Part shown: positions 7,784 to 13,643 of the stretch, in pieces | Numbering within the stretch: the stretch's first letter is position 1 | Layout of the letters: every line of letters begins with the position of its first letter | NCBI GenBank assembly: GCA_003105225.1 | Contig: PQAK01000112.1 | Location: 1-22,150 of the forward strand | From: Deltaproteobacteria bacterium | GTDB taxonomy: Bacteria > Desulfobacterota > Deferrimicrobia > Deferrimicrobiales > Deferrimicrobiaceae | DNA: 22,150 nucleotides | Reading direction: 5' to 3' | Position numbers and translations under genes: made by a program | Notes under the pieces: generated by a model | The model's database searches: none | Told to the model about the DNA's origin: nothing | Seen by the model: the letters and a program-made list of their open reading frames with translations, nothing else

Positions 7784-9137
7784 GGGTCGAATACGCCTGC
7801 ACCTCCTGCGGGTTCACCTCCGCCAAGTGGCTCGGCCGATGCCCGGACTGCGGCAAATGGGGATCGCTCGTCGAGGAGGCCGCGGTCCAGGAGCCGAAGT
7901 ACCGGGTGGCCGTCGATTCCTTTCCCCCCTCGACGCCGGTACGGCTCACGGAGGTTTCGGACGCCGCGCAGGACCGCGCAGCAAGCGGCATCGCGGAGTT
8001 CGACCGGGTCATGGGCGGCGGCGTCGTCCCCTCTTCGGCCACCCTGATCGGCGGCGATCCCGGGATCGGCAAATCCACCATCCTCCTCCAGGTGGCGAAG
8101 GGGCTGGCCCGGGAGGGGAAGCCGGTCCTTTACGTTTCGGGGGAGGAGTCGGAGGCCCAGGTCAAGCTCCGGGCCGCGAGGCTCGGGGTCACCGAGCGGG
8201 AGATCTACCTGCTCTCCGAGACTTCCGTCGAGAAGGTGATGGCGGTCGCCTCGGAGCTTTCGCCTTCCGCGTTCCTGATCGACTCCATCCAGACGATGTT
8301 CACCTCCGAGCTGCCGGGGGCCCCGGGATCGGTCGGCCAGGTCCGGGAGTGCGCAGGGCGGCTGGTCTTTTTCGGGAAGAAGGCGGGGATGTCGGTCTTC
8401 CTCGTGGGGCACGTGACCAAGGAGGGGGCGATCGCGGGACCCAGGGTCCTGGAGCACATGGTCGACACGGTCCTGTACTTCGAGGGGGAAAAGGGCCATC
8501 CGTACCGCATCCTCAAGGCGGTAAAAAACCGGTTCGGATCGACCAACGAGATCGGCGTCTTCGAGATGCGCGCCACGGGCCTTGCCGAGGTGGCCGACCC
8601 GTCCGGGATGTTCCTCTCCGAGCGGTCGGCGACACGTCGGGAACGCTCGTCTTCCCGGCGATCGAGGGGACGCGGCCGCTGCTGGTCGAGGTGCAGGCGC
8701 TCGTCTCCCAGTCGTTCCTCGCGATGCCGCGCCGCACGACGCTGGGCGTCGACTCCAACCGCGTGATCCTGCTGTGCGCCATCCTCGAGAAGAAGGCGGG
8801 GCTGCCGCTCTACAACCAGGACGTCTTCGTCAACGTGGCGGGAGGGATCCGGCTCGACGAAACCGCGGCCGACCTGGCGCTGTTGTGCGCCGTCGCGGCG
8901 AGCTTCAAGGACCAGGTGATCCCCGCGGGCACGGCGGCCTTCGGGGAGGTGGGGCTGGGCGGCGAGGTCCGGGCGGTCCCGATGGCGGAGCCGAGGCTCA
9001 ACGAGGCCGCCCGGATGGGGTTCTCGCGCGTGATCCTTCCCGCCTCCAACGCCGAACGGCTCTCGATGAAGTATCCCATGACGCTCGTTCCCGTCCGCCA
9101 CATCAAGGAAGCGCTCGCCCAATCCTGGAAAAAGTAG
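7771..9137 (+). CDS. radA: DNA repair protein RadA, interrupted by a single-base frameshift near 8631
   Basis: RadA/Sms is a RecA-like branch-migration ATPase acting in recombinational repair. From ATG 7771 (GGAGG at 7756-7760) the frame gives the zinc finger C10-x2-C13 ... C24-x2-C27, Walker A GGDPGIGKST (94-103) and the RadA-specific KNRFG motif (252-256). The frame then fails: after FLSER at 281-285 it continues with an arginine/serine-rich shadow to a stop at 8764-8766. The conserved continuation (DTSGTLVFPAIEGTRPLLVEVQ, then the Lon-like C-terminal domain with GVDSNRVILLCAILEKK) resumes in the -1 frame at 8631 and ends with TAG at 9135-9137. Adding one G in the GCGAC stretch at 8629-8633 restores a 455-residue protein, close to the 460 of E. 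coli. No slippery heptamer is visible, so a sequencing error or recent mutation is likelier than programmed frameshifting. Confidence 0.93.
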
Positions 9138-9148
9138 GCGCCCGCGCA

Positions 9149-9169
9149 CCCGGCGGCGGCTGCGCCGGG
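9149..9169 (+). terminator. GC-rich hairpin downstream of radA (no U tract)
   Basis: Twelve bases after the radA stop, CCCGGCG (9149-9155) and CGCCGGG (9163-9169) form a perfect 7-bp stem with a 7-base loop. It lacks a following T run, so it is not a canonical intrinsic terminator; it could be a pause site or 3'-end stabiliser. In this GC-rich sequence such a stem may also be chance. Confidence 0.3.
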
Positions 9170-9200
9170 ATCAGGAGGCGGGGCGGAAGCCCTTCGCCAG

Positions 9201-9282
9201 AACGTTCTTGAAAACTTTGGTGCGAACCTCAGGGACGTTCAGAAAACTTTGATGCGAAGTTCAGGGACGTTCTCAAAACTTT
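9201..9282 (+). repeat. Degenerate direct repeats of a ~32-33 base unit (three left-hand copies)
   Basis: Three units start with (G)ACGTTC-x-x-AAAACTTT at 9202, 9235 and 9267: CGTTCTTGAAAACTTTGG, CGTTCAGAAAACTTTGA and CGTTCTCAAAACTTTAC. Between them are related linkers (TGCGAACCTCAGGG and TGCGAAGTTCAGGG). The spacing is about 32-33 bases. A fourth left-hand motif copy begins at 9289. The units are too divergent and too few for a CRISPR array; they are the left arms of the nested palindrome described separately. Confidence 0.85.
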
Positions 9283-9397
9283 ACATAAGGGGACGTTCTT
9301 AAAGTTTTTCCCCTGATTTAGTCCCCAAAAAACTTTAAGAACGTCCCGAACTTCTTAAAAGTTTTGAGAACGTCCCCTTCTGAATGTTTTCAAGAAC
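9204..9397. repeat. Nested multi-layer inverted repeat between convergent radA and rlmE
   Basis: Four left-hand copies of a motif related to GGGACGTTCTTAAAACTTT each find a matching reverse complement on the right side, in strictly nested order. Layer 1: 9204-9215 with 9386-9397 (12 of 12 bp). Layer 2: 9238-9244 with 9378-9384 (7 bp). Layer 3: 9264-9282 with 9358-9376 (19 of 19). Layer 4: 9290-9309 with 9328-9347 (20 of 20), enclosing an 18-base loop (9310-9327). Bases that differ between copies differ in a paired manner within each layer. The segment could fold into one long interrupted hairpin as DNA or RNA. It is AT-rich compared with its surroundings. From memory, similar GGGGACGTTCTTAAA motifs flank REP-associated (Y1/IS200-like) transposases in deltaproteobacterial genomes; that link is unverified here and no transposase is in the window. 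Confidence 0.9.
9290..9347. repeat. Innermost perfect 20-bp stem-loop
   Basis: GGGACGTTCTTAAAGTTTTT (9290-9309) is the exact reverse complement of 9328-9347, with an 18-base loop. The left arm ends in five T residues and the right arm starts with a run of A, so on either strand the end of an arm is U-rich. It could act as a bidirectional transcription barrier for the two converging genes, or be a mobile palindromic repeat; the sequence alone does not decide. Confidence 0.9.
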
Positions 9398-10001
9398 CCT
9401 CCTGGCTCTTAAACCCCTTCGCCAGGAGGTACAGCTCGAACGATTCCTTGCGCGTCGCGGCGGGGCGGATTCGGCGGACCTTCTCGAACTCGGCCTGCAG
9501 CTCCTTGAACACCGCGTCGGCCTCGGGCCCCTCGAAGATCTTGGCGAGGAAGGTCCCCCCGTCCTTCAGGGTCTTGCGCGCAAGGGAAAAGACGGCCCGG
9601 ACGAGGTCGGCGGACCGCGCCTGGTCGGTGAACGCGATCCCCGAGGTGTTCGGGGCGGCGTCGGAGAGGACGACATCCGCCTGCCTCCCGAAGAACCCGA
9701 GGATCCGGGCAGGGAGGGAGGGAAGGGAGAGGTCGTCCTGGAAGAAGCGGAAATTCTCCGCGTGCAGCGGCTCCATCGGCAGGATGTCGACGGCGGCCAC
9801 CTTCCCCTTGTTCCCCACGAGCGGCAGCAGGACCTGGCTCCATCCCCCCGGGGCGGCGCCGGCGTCGAGGACGCAGTCTCCCCCGCGCACGATCCGCTCC
9901 GCCTGGACGATCTGCGTGAGCTTGTAGGCCGCCCGCGACCGGAATCCTTCCTTCTTGGCCTGCAGGTAGTAGCTGTCCTTCCGCTTGTACACGGCTTCCA
10001 T
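9390..10001 (-). CDS. rlmE: 23S rRNA (uridine-2'-O-)-methyltransferase RlmE (FtsJ/RrmJ)
   Basis: A 203-residue SAM-dependent methyltransferase predicted to methylate the 2'-OH of U2552 (E. coli numbering) in the A-loop of 23S rRNA, a late step of large-subunit assembly. The SAM-binding motif is VLDAGAAPGGWSQ (44-56) and the K-D-K-E catalytic tetrad is complete: Lys27 (RAAYKL), Asp114 (VLSDAAPNTSG), Lys154 (FLAKIFEG) and Glu189 (SFELYL). Length matches E. coli RlmE (209). The gene converges on radA and diverges from the polyprenyl synthase. Its last two codons and stop (TCA at 9390-9392 on the + strand) lie within the outermost arm of the nested repeat, so the repeat appears to abut or to have rewritten the 3' end of the gene. 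All catalytic residues lie upstream of that point. Confidence 0.95.
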   Translation of the reverse strand: MEAVYKRKDSYYLQAKKEGFRSRAAYKLTQIVQAERIVRGGDCVLDAGAAPGGWSQVLLPLVGNKGKVAAVDILPMEPLHAENFRFFQDDLSLPSLPARILGFFGRQADVVLSDAAPNTSGIAFTDQARSADLVRAVFSLARKTLKDGGTFLAKIFEGPEADAVFKELQAEFEKVRRIRPAATRKESFELYLLAKGFKSQEGS

Positions 10002-10022
10002 GCTATCGGATCCGCGCCGCCG

Positions 10023-10052
10023 TTGACAGTGGGAAACCCGCTACGTTAGATT
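10023..10052 (+). promoter_or_regulatory. Putative sigma-70-type promoter for the polyprenyl synthase gene
   Basis: A perfect -35 box TTGACA (10023-10028) is followed after 18 bases by TAGATT (10047-10052), matching four of six positions of the -10 consensus. Transcription would start near 10059, only a few bases before the ATG at 10062, and no Shine-Dalgarno sequence precedes that ATG. The divergent rlmE start codon is at 10001, so this 60-base gap must hold both promoters. Confidence 0.45.
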
Positions 10053-10061
10053 CTATCTGCC

Positions 10062-11051
10062 ATGGCGGACCGCCCGTTCGACATCGACGGCGTCTTCCGA
10101 TACCTGCGCGGCGATTTGCGCAAGGTGGAGCGGGCGCTCGTGTCCCACCTGAAGTCCCCCGTCGCCCTCATCCCCGTCGTGGGGAGGCACATCACGCTCT
10201 CCGGGGGCAAGCGGTTCCGTCCCGCCGTCCTCCTCCTGTCGGCGGAGGCGTGCGGGTACTCCGGTCCGCGCAGGACCGTGATGGCGGTCGTGACCGAGTA
10301 CATGCACACGGCGACGCTGCTGCACGACGACGTCGTCGATCTCGGGAGCGTGCGCCGCGGACAGCCTTCCGCCAACGTCGTCTTCGGCAATTCCGTCAGC
10401 ATCCTGGTAGGCGATTTCCTGTTCGCGCGGGCTTCCCAGCTCATGACCGAGGACGGCGATATCGACGTCCTGGGGATCTATGCCCGGACGCTCGTCTCCC
10501 TTTCCGAGGGGGAAGTCCTTCAATTGACGAAGTCCAGCGACCCGGGGATATCGGAGAAGGAGTACCTGCGCGTCGTCTACAACAAGACGGCGTCCCTGAT
10601 CGCGGCCGCGAGCGAGACGGGCGCCGTGCTTGCGGGGGCGGGCCGGGCGTTGCGCGGACGGATGTTCGAATACGGGAAGGCCGTCGGCATCGCCTTCCAG
10701 CTGATGGACGATATCCTCGATTATACCGGCACGGAGAAGGAACTGGGGAAGCGCCCGCGCCAGGACCTCCGGGAAGGGAAGATCACGCTGCCGCTCCTCC
10801 ATGCCCTTCGGGAAGCGGATGCGGCGGACCGCAGGAATGCCGCCGCGCTCCTCGGCCGCGCCGAGCGCTCGGAGCGCGACATCGCGTTTCTCGCGCGGCT
10901 GGTCGAACGCCACGGCGGAATCCCGTACACCGCCAAGGCCGCAAGGGCCTACGTGAACCGCGGGAAGCGGATCCTCTCCGTCCTTCCCGATTCGAAAGCC
11001 CGCGGGGCCCTCCTGGCGCTCTCGGATTACATCGTCTCGCGCTCCAGCTGA
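10062..11051 (+). CDS. ispB: Long-chain all-trans polyprenyl diphosphate synthase (IspB-like)
   Basis: A 329-residue class I isoprenyl diphosphate synthase. It would add isopentenyl diphosphate units to an allylic primer to make the side chain of a respiratory quinone. Both aspartate-rich metal sites are present: DDVVD (89-93, in LLHDDVVDLGSVRRGQPS) and DDILD (216-220, in QLMDDILDYTGTEKELGKR). The substrate-binding SGGKRFRP lies near residue 47. The fifth residue before the first motif is alanine (Ala84), a small residue that in this family permits long products, so octaprenyl or longer is expected rather than farnesyl or geranylgeranyl; exact length is not readable. The start ATG has no visible ribosome-binding site, but the N-terminus aligns with the family as I remember it. 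A monocistronic unit is suggested by the AT-rich gap that follows. Confidence 0.92.
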   Translation: MADRPFDIDGVFRYLRGDLRKVERALVSHLKSPVALIPVVGRHITLSGGKRFRPAVLLLSAEACGYSGPRRTVMAVVTEYMHTATLLHDDVVDLGSVRRGQPSANVVFGNSVSILVGDFLFARASQLMTEDGDIDVLGIYARTLVSLSEGEVLQLTKSSDPGISEKEYLRVVYNKTASLIAAASETGAVLAGAGRALRGRMFEYGKAVGIAFQLMDDILDYTGTEKELGKRPRQDLREGKITLPLLHALREADAADRRNAAALLGRAERSERDIAFLARLVERHGGIPYTAKAARAYVNRGKRILSVLPDSKARGALLALSDYIVSRSS

Positions 11052-11272
11052 GTCCTCCCTTGCGCGGGGAAACCTCCTTCGTCAGAATCCCGTTTGGCAT
11101 TTTCAGCAATTAAATCAAGTCTTTATAAGAATAGTTATCTTGCTTATTATGAATGTACGAAGAATAATATAAAAATACACTTGACACATAAATAGAATAT
11201 GATTATGCATAATTTACATATATCTCTTTCCTGTGGATTAACTATAAGGAGCGATGCCGAGAGGAGGCGGGT
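11052..11272 (+). promoter_or_regulatory. AT-rich regulatory region upstream of the pseudopilin cluster
   Basis: This 221-base gap is strikingly AT-rich from about 11096 to 11250 within an otherwise GC-rich window. Candidate elements: TTGACA at 11181-11186 with TATGCA 17 bases later (11204-11209), and a weaker pair TTGCTT (11140-11145) with AATAAT (11163-11168), also at 17-base spacing. A perfect 12-bp palindrome, ATTATGCATAAT, occupies 11202-11213 over the first -10 position. The pseudopilin start is preceded by GAGGAGG (11261-11267). No open frame of significance, tRNA or recognised riboswitch is visible in it. Confidence 0.6.
11181..11209 (+). promoter_or_regulatory. Putative promoter of the pseudopilin gene, overlapped by a 12-bp palindrome
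   Basis: TTGACA (11181-11186) matches the -35 consensus perfectly; at a 17-base spacing lies TATGCA (11204-11209), a partial -10 match, with TATGAT and CATAAT nearby as alternatives. The palindrome ATTATGCATAAT (11202-11213) coincides with the -10 region, a position where a repressor or activator could act. Which -10 is used cannot be told from sequence. Confidence 0.4.
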
Positions 11273-11851
11273 ATGAAGAGGCGCCGAAATGAAGGCGGTT
11301 TTACGCTGATCGAGGTTGTGGTCGTCGTGGCGGTCATCGCAATCCTGGCGGCGATCCTTACCCCGTTCATCACAAAATATATTTCGGATTCCCAGGCAGC
11401 CCGTGCGAAGAACGAGGCGCAGGTAGTCGCGGCGGCCGTGACCAACGCGTATAAAGACCTGGGACGATGGCCGAACCGGATCAATGCGACAACCAATTAC
11501 GGAGGGTTGTTCACGGGACCGGCCGCGGGAACTCCCTCCGCCGCCTTTTTCGGGACCGCCACCGGTTGGGCCGCGCCCGGCGCCGCATGGAACCAGCTCG
11601 ACACCCACCTGGTTACCAACGGACATACCTACCCCGGGACCGGAGACAACAAGTGGGCGGGACCGTACTCCGCGCAGCTTCCCCCCGACCCCTGGGGGAG
11701 GCCGTACGTCATCAACGCGGCGAACTTCACATCGGCCGCGAACATCCCCGTGTGGGTCCTCTCCGCTGGGCCGAACGGCGTCATCGAGACCAGCATCAAC
11801 GCCGCCACGACGACGGCGGGCGCGGACGACGTCGGGGTCCGCATACGGTAG
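11273..11851 (+). CDS. GspG-like type IV pilin/pseudopilin (first of two)
   Basis: A 192-residue prepilin with a short basic leader and the type III signal MKRRRNEGG^FTLIEVVVVVAVIAILAAIL; a prepilin peptidase would cut after Gly9, leaving Phe1 and the invariant Glu5 of the mature protein. The hydrophobic helix (10-32) anchors it in the inner membrane and forms the fibre core. The C-terminal half has features of GspG major pseudopilins: PPDPWGRPYVI followed by WVLSAGPNGVIET. There are no cysteines. The ATG at 11273 has GGAGG five bases upstream. It is the first gene after an AT-rich promoter region and is followed directly by an intrinsic terminator, as expected for an abundant fibre subunit made in excess over the machinery downstream. 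It could be the counterpart of Geobacter OxpG; I cannot confirm this without alignment. Confidence 0.9.
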   Translation: MKRRRNEGGFTLIEVVVVVAVIAILAAILTPFITKYISDSQAARAKNEAQVVAAAVTNAYKDLGRWPNRINATTNYGGLFTGPAAGTPSAAFFGTATGWAAPGAAWNQLDTHLVTNGHTYPGTGDNKWAGPYSAQLPPDPWGRPYVINAANFTSAANIPVWVLSAGPNGVIETSINAATTTAGADDVGVRIR

Positions 11852-11873
11852 GAACATTCGCATCGTGTGGAAT

Positions 11874-11906
11874 AAGCCGAAGAGGAAAGCCTTCGGCTTT
11901 TTTTTT
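11874..11906 (+). terminator. Intrinsic (rho-independent) terminator after the first pseudopilin
   Basis: AAGCCGAAG (11874-11882) pairs perfectly with CTTCGGCTT (11891-11899) across an 8-base loop, and nine T residues follow at 11898-11906. This is a textbook intrinsic terminator. It lies 22 bases after the pilin stop and 28 bases before the ATPase start, so read-through would set the ratio of pilin to machinery transcripts. Confidence 0.92.
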
Positions 11907-11933
11907 ATCCTTGAAGGGGGACGGTAGCGCGGG

Positions 11934-13631
11934 ATGATCCCACCGAAGGCCGACGCACCGCCTCGGTCCGCCGGGAAGCGGAAGCTTCTGGGGGAAAGGC
12001 TCATCGAATCGGGGTTGATCACGCCGGACCAGCTCGACCTCGCCCTTCGAGAGCAGAAGCGGACGCGGGAGCGGATCGGGGAAATCCTCATCAACCTGGG
12101 TTTCATCACGCAGGAACTGATCTCGTCGGCGCTGGCCTCGGAGGCAGGGGTCACCTTCGTACAGCTGGAAAACTACCTGATAGAGCCTGCCGCCCTCAAG
12201 TACGTGAGCGAGGCGACCGCCCGCCGGCACAAGATCATCCCCATCCTGCTGGAACCCCCGCGCCTGACCATCGCCATGGCCAACGTCTTCGATGTCCTTG
12301 CGATCGACGAGGTCCAGCGTGCGACGGGACTCATCGTGGACGTGGTCTCCGCCACGGAGTCGAGCGTTCTCCAGTCGATCGACCGGTATTACGCGGGGGG
12401 GATATCGCTGGAGGAAATCATCCAGAAATCGGCCCGCCAGGTGGAGGCGGGCCGCGTCTCCGAGGCCGATCTCGCCGCCGGCGCGCCGATCGTCCGGCTG
12501 GTCGACCAGCTCTTCCTGACGGCGGTGCAGGAGGGGGCCACGGACATCCACCTCGAGCCGGAGGAGCGCATCCTGCGGGTGCGGTTCCGGGTCGACGGAA
12601 AGCTTCGCCCCGGTCCCTCCCTGCCGAAAGCCCTCCAGCCCGCTGTCACCGCCCGCGTCAAGATCATCTCGGGGATGAACATCGCGGAGACCCGCCTGCC
12701 GCAGGACGGGAAGATCAATTTCTTCGTGGGGAAGCGGAAGGTGGACCTGCGCGTTTCGACCTTGCCCACCGTCTTCGGCGAGAACCTGGTCCTTCGCGTC
12801 CTCGACCGGGCGAGGCTGGTGGTCGGGCTGGAATCGCTGGGGTTCGACGAACGGAACCTGGCCCGGTTCCGCCGGTCGATCGAGAGCCGGCATGGAATTC
12901 TCCTGGTCTGCGGGCCCACCGGAGCCGGAAAAACCACGACGCTGTATTCGGCCCTTTCCTACATCAACGCGCTCGACCGCAGCATCATCACCCTCGAAGA
13001 CCCCGTGGAGTACGAACTGCCGATCATCCGCCAGTGCCAGATCAACGTGAAGGCGGGGTTTACCTTCGCCTCGGGTCTCCGGGCGATCCTGCGGCACGAT
13101 CCCGACGTCATCCTCGTGGGGGAGATGCGGGACGGCGAGACGGTGGAGCTGGCGATCCGCTCCGCCCTGACCGGCCACCTCGTCTTCTCCACCCTGCACA
13201 CGAACGACGCGGCGGGGGCCATCCCGCGGCTCATCAACATGGGACAGGAGCCGTTCCTCGTGGCCTCGTCGATCCGGGCGATCGTCGGCCAGACGCTCCT
13301 CCGGACGAATTGCGCCCACTGCAAGGTGGCCTACTCTCCCTCGTCGGAGACGATCGATCGCGCGGGCCTGTCCCCCGAACTTGCGAACGGGACGTTCTTC
13401 AAGGGGGAGGGATGCGAGCAGTGCGGGGGAACCGGCTTCCGCGGCAGGGTGGGCGCCTTCGAGATCCTCGAAGTGACGCCGACGATCACCCGCCTCGTGA
13501 TGGAGCGGGCGAACAGCCAGGACCTGCTCGCGGCGGCCCGCGGGGAGGGGATGACGGTGATGCGGGAGGACGCCGTCGCCAAGGCGATGCGGGGATTGAC
13601 CACGCTGGAAGAAGCGGTGCGAACGACGTAA
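11934..13631 (+). CDS. Type IV pilus/type II secretion assembly ATPase (GspE/PilB/MshE-like)
   Basis: A 565-residue cytoplasmic hexameric ATPase that powers (pseudo)pilus extension. The N-terminal region (about 17-75) has two tandem MshEN-like repeats, LLGERLIESGLITPDQLDLALREQ and RIGEILINLGFITQELISSALASEAG, the fold that binds cyclic di-GMP in MshE. Then come the N2 domain, the Walker A box GPTGAGKTTT (327-336), the Asp box around ITLEDPVEY, Walker B RHDPDVILVGEMRD (387-400), the His box HLVFSTLHTNDA, and a tetracysteine zinc site C460-x2-C463 and C494-x2-C497 typical of GspE/PilB and absent from PilT. ATG 11934 has AAGGGGG about 13 bases upstream, a rather long spacing. It lies just after the intrinsic terminator, so it is transcribed by read-through or from an unseen promoter. 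Confidence 0.94.
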   Translation: MIPPKADAPPRSAGKRKLLGERLIESGLITPDQLDLALREQKRTRERIGEILINLGFITQELISSALASEAGVTFVQLENYLIEPAALKYVSEATARRHKIIPILLEPPRLTIAMANVFDVLAIDEVQRATGLIVDVVSATESSVLQSIDRYYAGGISLEEIIQKSARQVEAGRVSEADLAAGAPIVRLVDQLFLTAVQEGATDIHLEPEERILRVRFRVDGKLRPGPSLPKALQPAVTARVKIISGMNIAETRLPQDGKINFFVGKRKVDLRVSTLPTVFGENLVLRVLDRARLVVGLESLGFDERNLARFRRSIESRHGILLVCGPTGAGKTTTLYSALSYINALDRSIITLEDPVEYELPIIRQCQINVKAGFTFASGLRAILRHDPDVILVGEMRDGETVELAIRSALTGHLVFSTLHTNDAAGAIPRLINMGQEPFLVASSIRAIVGQTLLRTNCAHCKVAYSPSSETIDRAGLSPELANGTFFKGEGCEQCGGTGFRGRVGAFEILEVTPTITRLVMERANSQDLLAAARGEGMTVMREDAVAKAMRGLTTLEEAVRTT

Positions 13632-13643
13632 CGGGGAGGGGCG

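Noticed and set aside
8623..8640. Programmed -1 frameshift in radA
   Set aside because: No X-XXY-YYZ slippery site or clear downstream stem is present and RadA is not known to be recoded; a missing G is the simpler explanation.
9201..9282. CRISPR-like array of ~32-33 base units
   Set aside because: Units are degenerate, without unique equal-length spacers, too few, and their copies form inverted pairs with the right side; no cas genes are nearby.
9138..9389. Intact insertion sequence in the radA-rlmE gap
   Set aside because: Only about 250 bases and no transposase frame; at most a non-autonomous or solo palindromic element.
11095..11109. Sigma-54 promoter (TGGCA...GCA) upstream of the pilin gene
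   Set aside because: The GG and GC elements are 8 bases apart instead of the required 10, and the remaining consensus is weak.
11052..11272. GEMM (cyclic dinucleotide) riboswitch before the pilin gene
   Set aside because: Such riboswitches occur before extracellular electron-transfer and pilus genes in Geobacter, so I looked for the conserved core, but no matching core or tetraloop-receptor arrangement is visible.
11254..11292. 12-codon upstream ORF overlapping the pilin start
   Set aside because: Its AAGGAG lies only 2 bases before the ATG, too close for efficient initiation, and the pilin has its own well-spaced GGAGG.
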